Of a DNA stretch of 64,000 nucleotides, positions 33,463-41,027 are shown piece by piece. The DNA lies in the NCBI RefSeq assembly GCF_000389965.1, contig NC_021191.1:3907501-3971500 (forward strand), in the 5' to 3' direction. The position numbers and the translations under genes are program-made. The notes under the pieces were generated by a model that did no database searches, had not been told where the DNA came from, and worked only from the letters and a program-made list of their open reading frames with translations. How positions within the stretch are numbered: position 1 is the first letter of the stretch; each line of letters starts with the position of its first letter. Origin of the DNA: Actinoplanes sp. N902-109 (GTDB lineage Bacteria > Actinomycetota > Actinomycetes > Mycobacteriales > Micromonosporaceae).

Positions 33463-34092
33463 TCATTGGCTCGACCGGGTCGGCAGCAGCGCCCGCATGG
33501 CGTCGACCTCGGCGGTCTGCTCGTTGATGACGTGCTTGGCCACACCGTGGGTGAAGACGTTCCGGCCGGTCCCGTCGAGCAGCCGGCGGGCCATGGCGAT
33601 GGCGCCCCGGTGATGTTCGATCATGTCGCTCAGGTACATCGTGGTGGCCTGCGGTCCGGTGGCGGTGTCGAGCCGGTGCAGCTGGGCCTCGGTGAGCATG
33701 CCCGGGCCGGGGCCCATGTGGTCGTGCCCGCCGGTGGGTGCCTGGCCCCAGGCGGCGAGCCAGTCGGTCATCGCGTCGATCTCGCGCTGCTGGTCCCGTA
33801 CGATGAAACGGGCGATGTCGGTGGTTCGTTCGGGAACGCCGGTCTTGCCGAGCACGGCCTGACTCATCCGCACGGCCTGCTCGTGATGCGCGATCATCAT
33901 CTGCGCGAACATCAGGTCGGCGCTGTTCGGAGCGGCGACCGTCGGGGACGTGACAGCCGGGGCGGTGCCGGCCGGGGCCGCCACCGCGGTCCGGGTGCGC
34001 GGCGCGGGCGCGGCCCGGTGCTGCACGGTCAGCGTGACCGTGAGTGCGGTGGCGGCCAGGACCAGCCCGGCGGCGAGCCGGCGGGCGATCAT
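33463..34092 (-). CDS. DUF305 (CopM-like) exported protein
   Basis: This 209-residue exported four-helix protein has a signal peptide or signal anchor (LAAGLVLAATALTVTLTV). Two matching halves each carry a His-rich helix: MMIAHHEQAVRMSQ and DMIEHHRGAIAMARRL, with Met-rich surroundings (HDHMGPGPGM). DUF305 members such as CopM bind copper in the periplasm or outside the cell. The start ATG overlaps the stop of the upstream copper amine oxidase-like gene (ATGA), so the two are translationally coupled. A role in delivering or buffering copper for that enzyme is a reasonable inference. Confidence 0.87.
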   Translation of the reverse strand: MIARRLAAGLVLAATALTVTLTVQHRAAPAPRTRTAVAAPAGTAPAVTSPTVAAPNSADLMFAQMMIAHHEQAVRMSQAVLGKTGVPERTTDIARFIVRDQQREIDAMTDWLAAWGQAPTGGHDHMGPGPGMLTEAQLHRLDTATGPQATTMYLSDMIEHHRGAIAMARRLLDGTGRNVFTHGVAKHVINEQTAEVDAMRALLPTRSSQ

Positions 34093-35366
34093 TCCCGCGG
34101 CTTGCCGTTGACGCCGGTGCGCCCGTCCGGGGTCAGCGGGCTGGTGGCGGTGAAGTCCCGCGGCATCAGGTCGAAACCCTGCCAGTGCAGCGGCATCGGG
34201 CTCTGGTCCTCGTCGCGGGGTACGTGGTGGAAGCCGACTCGCACCCACATCACCGGGTTGGTCAGTGTCTCCTTGTCCCGGGCGTAGTCCAGGATCGACT
34301 TCTTGGCCGGGCACTGCGGATCGGCGTTGCCGGTGGCGAACTTCTCGCAGCCGTGCGCCTGGGTGAAGGTGACGTCCGGGGTGGTCTCCGGGTGCGCCTC
34401 GTACGTGTCGTTCGCGCCGGTGACCAGCTCGTAGGAACGTGCGTGCCCGTCGGAGTTCTTGCCCGTGCCGCTGAGCACCCGCCAGAAGCGCTGGTTTTTC
34501 TTGGTGAAGGTGCCCTCCTTGGCGATCGCCGTCCGGGTGGTCTTGAGCTTGGCGGTCATCTCGCCCTGCCCGGAGGTCTTGGTGTCGTACTGCTCGACCT
34601 TGTCCTTGCCGCGCCCGTCCAGGTTGAAGTCCACCCGCCAGAACGCGTTGTGGTAGTGCATGGCGGCGTAGTCGCGGGCGCCCTTGCCGATCGGCCAGCC
34701 CCGGTCGGCGTTGACGTAGTCGATGGGGGACAGGTCGCCGGTCGCGCCGAGCCGGGCGGTGATGGTGCCGTTGTCGCGCAGCCGGTACTCGGTCACGTAC
34801 TCGTACCAGCCGACCTTGCTGATCGCCCGCAGCACCAGGTCGGTGCCCTGCTTGGAGTAGATCTTGTCGTTGCCGCGGGTGTCGTAGTCGTGCAGCCGGT
34901 ACGCCAGGTCGGCCGGCTCGGCGCTGACGCACAGCACCTTGCGCCGGGTGGGCCGGCTGCCGCCGTCCGAGCCGACCCGCGCCGAGCCGCCCTTGCAGTC
35001 GTCGCCGGTCAGGGTCTCGAGGTCGTCGCCGCCGAAGCCGAAGTCGGTGAGGTCGTCGTACTCGGTGTCGCCCGAGTCGTACGGCACGTTGAGCTGGGCC
35101 ATCCGGATCGAGTCGAGCACCTGCACCTGCTGCGGGTAGCGCTTGCTCGCGACGTAGACCTTCTCCAGCACCAGCCCGGCCTGCTCCTGCATCCGCCAGC
35201 ACAGCTGCCAGGTCGTGCCGTTGGGCAGGGTCTCCTTGACCTGGGTGGAGTTCGTGCAGGCGGGAACCGCCGGGGCGGCCTGGGCCGGGCTCGCGGCCAG
35301 GCCGAGGGCAGCCAGGGTGATGAGCGCAGCCGCGCCGGCCGTCGTCCGCACTGCGGGCCTCCTCAT
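34089..35366 (-). CDS. Copper amine oxidase catalytic domain-like exported protein
   Basis: This 425-residue protein has a signal peptide (LITLAALGLAASPAQA) followed by a stretch that aligns by eye with the catalytic domain of copper amine oxidases. Matches are VPYDSGD...LTDFGFGGD with the base Asp108; VGWYEYVTEYRLRDNGTI...LGATG around the cofactor Tyr188; the copper pair HYH (His237, His239) in MHYHNAFWRVDFNLDG; and WVRVGFHHVPRDED...GFDLMPRDF with the third His. The family makes aldehyde, peroxide and ammonia from primary amines using TPQ. The usual N2/N3 domains are absent (425 against about 640 residues), but the preceding gene appears to encode them. The invariant Asn before the Tyr is Trp187, so cofactor formation needs testing. 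Confidence 0.75.
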   Translation of the reverse strand: MRRPAVRTTAGAAALITLAALGLAASPAQAAPAVPACTNSTQVKETLPNGTTWQLCWRMQEQAGLVLEKVYVASKRYPQQVQVLDSIRMAQLNVPYDSGDTEYDDLTDFGFGGDDLETLTGDDCKGGSARVGSDGGSRPTRRKVLCVSAEPADLAYRLHDYDTRGNDKIYSKQGTDLVLRAISKVGWYEYVTEYRLRDNGTITARLGATGDLSPIDYVNADRGWPIGKGARDYAAMHYHNAFWRVDFNLDGRGKDKVEQYDTKTSGQGEMTAKLKTTRTAIAKEGTFTKKNQRFWRVLSGTGKNSDGHARSYELVTGANDTYEAHPETTPDVTFTQAHGCEKFATGNADPQCPAKKSILDYARDKETLTNPVMWVRVGFHHVPRDEDQSPMPLHWQGFDLMPRDFTATSPLTPDGRTGVNGKPRE

Positions 35367-36100
35367 GCCAGGTGGGCGACCGTGCGCCCGGAAAGGTCGA
35401 TGATGATGTCGTTGACGTCGATGAACATGCCGTCGGCGGTCTCCACGACCAGCTGCAGGCAGCGGTGCGCGCCGCACTGCTTGGTGGCGGTGTCGGCGGG
35501 CCGGGCCTTGTAGACGTGCGCGGTGACGGTCAGCCCGTCCTTGCCGGCCCAGGCGTGCCCGGTGGCCTTCTGGTACGCCGTGGTGAGCTCGCTCTTGAGC
35601 GGGCTGGCCAGCAGCAGGTCGAGCGCGGTGGACACCTCACGCTCGGCGGCCGGCAGCTGCAGGCCCGCCGCGGAGTACGACCCGGTGAGCTTGCCCGTGC
35701 TCAGGTTGACGACCTGCTTGACCAGCTTGTTGCCGGCGTAGTCGTAGTAGTAGACGTTCGCGGTGCGGGCGCCGCTGTCCTCGGCCAGCTCGACCGCCAG
35801 GTACTCCGGGCCGGGCGCGCGGGTGACGTCGCGGGCCTGCGCCGCCAGCTGCGCGGTGAGTGCGACGGTCCGGGCCCGGCCGACCTCGGTGCTGGTCAGC
35901 GGATCGGTGCCGACCCCGGTGGCGGCCTCCGGCAGCGGGCTCGGATCGGACACGTGCGGCTGCTCGGCCGCGACGCTCGGCGGTGCGCTCGGCCCGGGCG
36001 CGGCGTTCGCCTGCCACGCCGTCACCCCGAATGCGGTGACCGCGGTCGCGGTCGCGACCCCCAGCCCCCAGATCGTTCTGCTTCGACGATTCACGGCCAT
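35363..36100 (-). CDS. Copper amine oxidase N2/N3-like exported protein
   Basis: This 245-residue protein has an N-terminal export signal or anchor (IWGLGVATATAVTAFGVTAW). The rest resembles the paired cystatin-like N2 and N3 domains that precede the catalytic domain in copper amine oxidases: DPLTSTEVGRARTVAL, YLAVELAED, ANVYYYDYAGNKLVKQVVNLSTGKL, then AAEREVSTALDLLL and a second sheet ending FIDVNDIIIDLSGRTV. A CGAHRC pair may form a disulfide. Its stop overlaps the start of the catalytic-domain gene (ATGA). The start is uncertain: ATG 36100, GTG 36094, or ATGs slightly upstream. The assignment is by pattern only and is weaker than for the catalytic partner. Confidence 0.6.
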   Translation of the reverse strand: MAVNRRSRTIWGLGVATATAVTAFGVTAWQANAAPGPSAPPSVAAEQPHVSDPSPLPEAATGVGTDPLTSTEVGRARTVALTAQLAAQARDVTRAPGPEYLAVELAEDSGARTANVYYYDYAGNKLVKQVVNLSTGKLTGSYSAAGLQLPAAEREVSTALDLLLASPLKSELTTAYQKATGHAWAGKDGLTVTAHVYKARPADTATKQCGAHRCLQLVVETADGMFIDVNDIIIDLSGRTVAHLA

Positions 36101-36176
36101 CCCTGTCTGTGTCATCGGCATCGAGCCACAAGAATGTCGGGCAACCTGTGACGCTGCTGTGAGCCGCGACAAGAGA

Positions 36177-36206
36177 GTCGTCTAACTGACGACCGCTCCG
36201 GAGCGG
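36177..36206. promoter_or_regulatory. Inverted repeat and palindrome in the amine oxidase/pdxY divergent region
   Basis: GTCGTC-N5-GACGAC (36177-36193) is directly followed by the perfect 14-bp palindrome CCGCTCCGGAGCGG (36193-36206). Both lie upstream of the pdxY -10 box and within the promoter region of the divergent amine oxidase operon. They are candidate operators. Confidence 0.45.
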
Positions 36207-36211
36207 CGTTC

Positions 36212-36217
36212 TAGGCT
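36212..36217 (+). promoter_or_regulatory. -10 box TAGGCT of pdxY (leaderless start predicted)
   Basis: TAGGCT ends 6 bases before the ATG at 36224. Transcription should then begin at or next to the A of the start codon, giving a leaderless mRNA, which is common in actinomycetes. No ribosome-binding site is visible, in agreement. Confidence 0.55.
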
Positions 36218-36223
36218 GGGCGC

Positions 36224-37075
36224 ATGAAGGTTCTGTCCATTCAGTCGGCGGTCGCGCACGGCCATGTCGGCAACTCCGCGGCCGTGTTCCCCCTGCAGCG
36301 CATCGGGGTCGAGGTCGTCCCGGTCCCGACCGTCAACTTCTCCAACCACACCGGGTACGGCGCGTGGCGCGGTCCGTTGCTCCCGCCCTCCGACGTGGCG
36401 GAGATCCTGCTGGGCGTCGAGGAACGCGGGGTGTTCCCGCAGGTGGACGCCGTGCTCTCCGGTTACCAGGGCGGGGTGGGCATCGGTGACGTGATCATCG
36501 ACGCGGTGCGCCGGGTCAAGGCGGCGAACCCGGCGGCGGTCTACGCCTGCGACCCGGTGATGGGCAACGCCCGGTCCGGCTGCTTCGTCGCGCCCGAGAT
36601 CCCCGAGCTGCTGCGCGACCGGGTGGTGCCGGTGGCCGACATCATCACGCCCAACCAGTTCGAGCTGGGCTACCTGACCGGCACCGAACCGGCGAGCATC
36701 GAGTCGACCCTGGCCGCAGCCGACCTGGCCCGGGCCATGGGACCGTCGACCGTGCTGGTCACCAGCGTGGAACGCCCCGACCGGGCGGAGGGCACCATCG
36801 AGATGATGGTCGTGACCCCGGCCGGCGCCTGGCTGGTCGGCACCCCGCACCTGCCGTTCAAGGCCAACGGCTCGGGCGATGTCACGGCGGCGCTGTTCAC
36901 CGCCCACCTCGTGGGGACCGGCGACCCGGCGCTCGCCCTGGAACGCACCGCGTCCAGCGTGTTCGACCTGCTGGAGCTGACCTACCGATCGGGTGAGCGC
37001 GAACTCCAGCTGATCGAGGCGCAGGAGTTCTACGCCGCGCCGCGCATGCAGTTCAGCGCCGACCAGGTCCGCTGA
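36224..37075 (+). CDS. pdxY: Pyridoxal kinase PdxY
   Basis: This 283-residue ribokinase-like enzyme phosphorylates pyridoxal in the vitamin B6 salvage pathway. It has the PdxY/PdxK N-terminus VLSIQSAVAHGHVGNSAAVFPLQ, the substrate loop NFSNHTGYG, GYQGG, DPVMG, TPNQFELGYLTG, and the anion-hole/catalytic motif KANGSGDVTAALF, in which Asp is the base. Length and order match the family closely. The gene is divergent from the amine oxidase operon and alone on its strand. A -10 box 6 bases from the ATG suggests a leaderless transcript. Confidence 0.93.
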   Translation: MKVLSIQSAVAHGHVGNSAAVFPLQRIGVEVVPVPTVNFSNHTGYGAWRGPLLPPSDVAEILLGVEERGVFPQVDAVLSGYQGGVGIGDVIIDAVRRVKAANPAAVYACDPVMGNARSGCFVAPEIPELLRDRVVPVADIITPNQFELGYLTGTEPASIESTLAAADLARAMGPSTVLVTSVERPDRAEGTIEMMVVTPAGAWLVGTPHLPFKANGSGDVTAALFTAHLVGTGDPALALERTASSVFDLLELTYRSGERELQLIEAQEFYAAPRMQFSADQVR

Positions 37076-37097
37076 GCGCTGCCGCCCGGCGGATCGA

Positions 37098-37159
37098 CTG
37101 TGGCCGCCGGGCGCCTCGGCCGTCGGCCCCGGTCGGCTCAGCTGTGGCCGCCGGGCGCC
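37098..37159. repeat. Direct repeat of an 18-bp unit
   Basis: CTGTGGCCGCCGGGCGCC occurs at 37098-37115 and at 37142-37159, 44 bases apart, in the gap between pdxY and the GGDEF gene. It may be a duplicated regulatory site or a slippage product. Confidence 0.45.
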
Positions 37160-37171
37160 GATAGGGCCGTT

Positions 37172-39388
37172 GTGCACAGCTCACCGGGATGGCTTCCGCG
37201 CACCGGGCTGGACCGCATCCGGCTGGGTGCGTGCGTGTCCGGCTGCCTCAGCCTGCTGCTCCAGAGCGCCCACGTCGTGTTCGCGGGCCCGTCGACCGGC
37301 TGGCGTGCCGCTTCGGTCGCGGCGCTGCTGATCCTCTGCGCGATGCTCGTGCTGAGCTACCGGCGCCGCCGCCTGGAACTGGCGACCGTCCTGCTGGAGG
37401 CCCCGCTGCTGGTGCTGGCCAGCGCCGGTGTCGTCGACCCGCTCGCCACCGTCGGCCTGGTGCTGGTGGTCCTCGCGGTCCAGTCGTTGTACGGGACCCA
37501 GCGCGGCTGGCTCACCCGGATCGGCGTGGGGCTGGCCAGCCTGCCGGTGGCGGTGGCTCTCACCCCGGTCTCGACCGGGCAGCTGCTGCACTGGCAGACC
37601 TCCGCGGTGCTGGGAATACTGCCTCAGCTGGTGCTGGTGTGTGTGGTGATGCGGGCGGTGTACGGCGCGATGATCAACCAGCAGCGCGCGAGCGCCCGCG
37701 ACGCGGTCCTGGCCCGCATCGGCAACCAGATGCTCGGGGCCACCGACACCGACCAGGTCCACGCGCTCGGCGCGCAGGCCGCCGACGAGCTGGTCGCGCT
37801 CTCGCCCGGCGTCGTGACGCTGTTCGTCCGCGGCCACGACGACCGGCTGCAGATCTTCGGCGTGGCCGGCCTGCCCACGGCACTGATCGGCACGGTGCTG
37901 CCGGGTGACGTGCTGACCCGGCCCCGGCACTACCTCGACCGGCTCGCGCCGCACATCCGGCACTGGGACGTCGAGGACCTGACCGCCGGCCGGTACCGCC
38001 TGCTGGGCGGGGTGCGCGAGCTGGACGCCGACGTGGTCGACGCCTTCCGCACCATGGCCCACCAGGTGCTGCTCGCCGAGAGCAGCCGGCAGTCCGCCGA
38101 CGAGCTGCGTCATCAGGCCTACCACGACGCCCTGACCCAGCTGCCGAACCGGGCCCTGTTCTTCGGCCGGCTCGCCGATGCCGTCGACCGGCTGCCGCCC
38201 GGCTCGGCCGCCCTGCTCAACATCGACCTGGACGACTTCAAGATCGTCAACGACACCCACGGGCACGCGGCCGGCGACGAGGTCCTCGTCGCGGTTGCCG
38301 CCATCCTGCGGGAGGCCGCCGGTCCGGACGGGGTGGCCGCCCGCTTCGGCGGTGACGAGTTCGCGGTGCTGCTGACCGGTCTGGGTGACGCGGTCGCCGC
38401 CGAGGCCGTCGCGGCGGAGATCTGCCGGCGCGTGATGGCGCCGTTCCAGCTGTCGGCCGCCACCGCCCGGATCGGGGCCAGCATCGGCGTGGCGGTCACC
38501 CGCCCCGGGCTCACCGCCGGGGATCTCACCCGGTGCGCCGACATCGCCATGTACTCCGCCAAGGCCCAGGGCAAGAACCGGGTGGAGGTGTTCGACCCGG
38601 CCCGCCACGGCGACATCGCCCGGCACCGCACGCTGGAACAGCACCTGCACCACGCCGCCGCCCGCGACGAGATCGAGCTGCGGCTCCAGCCGTACGTGAG
38701 CGTGGCGACCGGGGAGTGCGCCGGCGTCGAAGCCGTCGCGCGATGGCTGCATCCCACGATCGGCGCGGTCAGCCACGCCGACCTGCTCGACCTGGCCGAT
38801 CGCACCGGTCAGCTCGCCGCCGTCGGCGTTCACCTGCTGCGGGAGGCCTGCTCGCAGTTCGCCGCGGCGGCGGTGCCCGGCCTGCGCCTGAGCATCGCGG
38901 TCACCGGGCGTTTCCTGGCCGCCGACGCCGCCGTCGAGGACGTCCTGACCGCCGCGGCGGCAGCCGGCCTCCCGGCCGACCGGCTGATGCTGGTGGTGCC
39001 GGAGAACGACCAGCTCAACGACCCGACGGTGCTGCGCCACCTGCACCGGCTCGTGGCCGCCGGGGCGACCGTCAGCGTCGACGGCTTCGGCACCGGCGCC
39101 CTGCCGCTGGCCGCACTCGAGTCGTTCCCGCTGCACCAGGTCGCGGCCGGCCCGGCGCTGCTGCAGGGCGGCGGCAAGAAGCTCGCCATGGTGAACTCCG
39201 TGGCCCGCCTGCTCGAGGCGCAGACCCTGGTGCGCGCGGTGGACACGCCCGACCGGTTCGACCTGGCCCGGCGCGGCGGTGCCGACGTCGTCCAGGGCGC
39301 GGCGATCGCCCCGCCGATGACCGCCGGCCAGCTGCGCGCCTGGCTGGCCACCGACCGCACCGCCATGCCCGCCACTGACAGCCCCTGA
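37172..39388 (+). CDS. Membrane-bound GGDEF protein with degenerate EAL domain
   Basis: This 738-residue signalling protein starts with about six membrane spans (residues 10-170). A GAF-like linker (about 180-300) leads to a complete GGDEF diguanylate cyclase domain (DALTQLPNRALFF, NIDLDDFKIVNDTHGH, RFGGDEF). The C-terminal EAL-type domain is degraded: EAL reads EAV, the Asn of the NxS motif is replaced (SIAVTGRFLA), and DDFGTG reads VDGFGTG. It should make c-di-GMP and not cleave it, with the EAL part perhaps binding ligand. No RxxD inhibitory site precedes GGDEF. The GTG at 37172 gives the likely start. The open frame extends further upstream without coding character. Confidence 0.87.
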   Translation: MHSSPGWLPRTGLDRIRLGACVSGCLSLLLQSAHVVFAGPSTGWRAASVAALLILCAMLVLSYRRRRLELATVLLEAPLLVLASAGVVDPLATVGLVLVVLAVQSLYGTQRGWLTRIGVGLASLPVAVALTPVSTGQLLHWQTSAVLGILPQLVLVCVVMRAVYGAMINQQRASARDAVLARIGNQMLGATDTDQVHALGAQAADELVALSPGVVTLFVRGHDDRLQIFGVAGLPTALIGTVLPGDVLTRPRHYLDRLAPHIRHWDVEDLTAGRYRLLGGVRELDADVVDAFRTMAHQVLLAESSRQSADELRHQAYHDALTQLPNRALFFGRLADAVDRLPPGSAALLNIDLDDFKIVNDTHGHAAGDEVLVAVAAILREAAGPDGVAARFGGDEFAVLLTGLGDAVAAEAVAAEICRRVMAPFQLSAATARIGASIGVAVTRPGLTAGDLTRCADIAMYSAKAQGKNRVEVFDPARHGDIARHRTLEQHLHHAAARDEIELRLQPYVSVATGECAGVEAVARWLHPTIGAVSHADLLDLADRTGQLAAVGVHLLREACSQFAAAAVPGLRLSIAVTGRFLAADAAVEDVLTAAAAAGLPADRLMLVVPENDQLNDPTVLRHLHRLVAAGATVSVDGFGTGALPLAALESFPLHQVAAGPALLQGGGKKLAMVNSVARLLEAQTLVRAVDTPDRFDLARRGGADVVQGAAIAPPMTAGQLRAWLATDRTAMPATDSP

Positions 39389-39393
39389 CCCCT

Positions 39394-39480
39394 CAGCGGA
39401 TTCACCTCGACATGCTCGTCGACGACCTCGATGCCGCCGAGGCGGCAGCGCAGGGCCGCTGTGGGCGGGCGGCACGCTGA
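39394..39480 (+). pseudogene. Relic of a VOC/glyoxalase-family protein
   Basis: Twenty-nine codons read QRIHLDMLVDDLDAAEAAAQ and then run into a TGA. The string (R)xHLDxLVDDLDAAEA is a hallmark of the second half of VOC (glyoxalase/bleomycin-resistance-like) domains, where it normally continues with LGA and a further 50 residues. Both the N-terminal half and the end are missing, so this is a gene remnant next to the GGDEF gene. Confidence 0.55.
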
Positions 39481-39818
39481 GTGTCGGTCGGGCTCGACGG
39501 GACGCATGGGTCGCCCGTGGACTCGGGACGAGCCACCCGGGGCGCGCCTTGGCCGGCCGCCGGTCACCCGCCGGTGGTGGCTGAGTCGTGGGCGGCGGAG
39601 GTGCCCGCCCAGCACACCGCGCCACCAGCCGGGGTGAGCCTGTTCGCCCGGGCCGGCGCCCGGCTCCGGGCCGGGATCGCCGGTGCTGACCCCGGGAACG
39701 CCCGGCTCGGCCGGCCATGGCCGCTCGCGGGTGGACCGGCTGGCGGAGCTGACCGGGCGGGGTTTGCCGCGCCCGGATGGGGGGAAGCCGCGCCCGGTCG
39801 GACGAGCGAGGGGGACAC
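39481..39818. other. Intergenic region, nothing recognised
   Basis: The frames here are open because of GC content and give Arg/Gly/Pro-rich products without motifs. No promoter element stands out. The region ends in the ribosome-binding site GAGGGGG before the permease start at 39819. Confidence 0.5.
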
Positions 39819-40880
39819 ATGGCGGAGTCGGCGGCGGTCAGGCCTGCGCGGGTGCGGCTGGCGGTGGGTGTGGCGGTGGCCGCGGCGCTGGCGGTTGGCC
39901 TGCTGCTGTGGGCGAAATGGTGGCCCTATGCCGCCAAGGTGCCGGGGCTGGCCGCGAGCGGTGCCTGGCCGGGCTCGGACATCCTGCGCGTCGGCGGGGT
40001 CGAGGCGGGGGACGCACCGTCCTGGGGTGCGGCGACGAGCTTCACCCGGGCGTACGGGGAAGCGGTGTGGCGGGCGTTGCTGGCCGCGTTGCTGATCAGC
40101 GCGGCGTTGCAGACGCTGGTGCCCCGGTCCTGGCTGCTGCGGGTGCTGAACCGGCGCGGCGTGCTGCGGTCGGCGCTGGCGGGCGGGCTGGCCGGTACGC
40201 CGTCGATGATGTGCACCTGTTGCACCGCCCCGGTGGCCGTGGGGCTCAGGCGCAGCGGGGTGTCCACCGCCGCCGTGGTGGCCTACTGGCTGGGCAACCC
40301 GCTGCTGAACCCGGCGGTGCTGGTCTTCCTGCTGCTCGTGGCGCCCTGGCAGTGGACGGTGACCCGGCTGGTGGTGGGGGTGCTGGTGGTGGTCGGCGGG
40401 GCGGCGCTGGTGGCCCGGCTGGCGGAGGGCCGCCGACCGGCGGGGCCCGCGGTGACCGCCGGGGTGGCGGACGAGCCGCCGTCGGTGCGCCGCTATGCCG
40501 CCGTGCTGCTGCGGATGAGCCTGGTGCTGGTGCCGGAGTACCTGGTGGTGGTCATGCTGATCGGGGCGTTCCGGGGCTGGCTGCTGCCGCTGGGGCCGGG
40601 GCTGGGCTCGGGCGTGCTGGTCGTCGTGGTGGCGGCGGTGCTGGGTACGGCGCTGGTGGTGCCGACCGCGGGGGAGATCCCGGTGGCTCAGGGGCTGGCG
40701 CTGGCCGGGCTGTCGCTGGGTGGGGCCGGTGCGTTGCTGCTGACCCTGCCCGCGGTCAGCGTGCCGGGGATGGTCATGGTGGGGCGTGCGTTCGGCTGGC
40801 GGGTCACCCTGGCCACGGCCGGGGTGGCGGTGGCCGGTGGCCTGCTCGCCGCTGTCCTGCTGACGCTGCTGGGGAGCTGA
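39819..40880 (+). CDS. ArsP/DUF318-type permease
   Basis: This 353-residue integral membrane protein has about eight spans. It belongs to the permease group of ArsP (PF03773-like), whose characterised members export organoarsenicals. The central motif TPSMMCTCCTAPVAVGLRRSG contains the Cys residues that coordinate the substrate in this group, and a second repeat half holds VVPTAGEIPVAQGLAL. GAGGGGG at 39809-39815 supports the ATG at 39819. No ArsR regulator or arsenic gene is adjacent, so the substrate remains open. Confidence 0.8.
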   Translation: MAESAAVRPARVRLAVGVAVAAALAVGLLLWAKWWPYAAKVPGLAASGAWPGSDILRVGGVEAGDAPSWGAATSFTRAYGEAVWRALLAALLISAALQTLVPRSWLLRVLNRRGVLRSALAGGLAGTPSMMCTCCTAPVAVGLRRSGVSTAAVVAYWLGNPLLNPAVLVFLLLVAPWQWTVTRLVVGVLVVVGGAALVARLAEGRRPAGPAVTAGVADEPPSVRRYAAVLLRMSLVLVPEYLVVVMLIGAFRGWLLPLGPGLGSGVLVVVVAAVLGTALVVPTAGEIPVAQGLALAGLSLGGAGALLLTLPAVSVPGMVMVGRAFGWRVTLATAGVAVAGGLLAAVLLTLLGS

Positions 40881-40915
40881 GCCTGCCGGAGTCCCGGACG
40901 AGCCCGGCCCGGATC

Positions 40916-40962
40916 CACCACAGTGGTGCATCGCGACAATCGGGCGAGCCGCAAGTTGTCGC
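40916..40962. promoter_or_regulatory. Two inverted repeats upstream of the peptide-transporter operon
   Basis: CACCAC-A-GTGGTG (40916-40928) is followed by GCGACAA (40933-40939), a 16-base spacer and TTGTCGC (40956-40962). Both are perfect inverted repeats and lie 66 to 112 bases before the binding-protein start. They are candidate sites for the PucR-type regulator of the cluster or for another factor. Confidence 0.4.
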
Positions 40963-41027
40963 CGGGTCCGAAGACAACCCCACGGCCGCGTCGGCAGTCT
41001 TGCCGCACACGGACACGTGGAGGCGCG

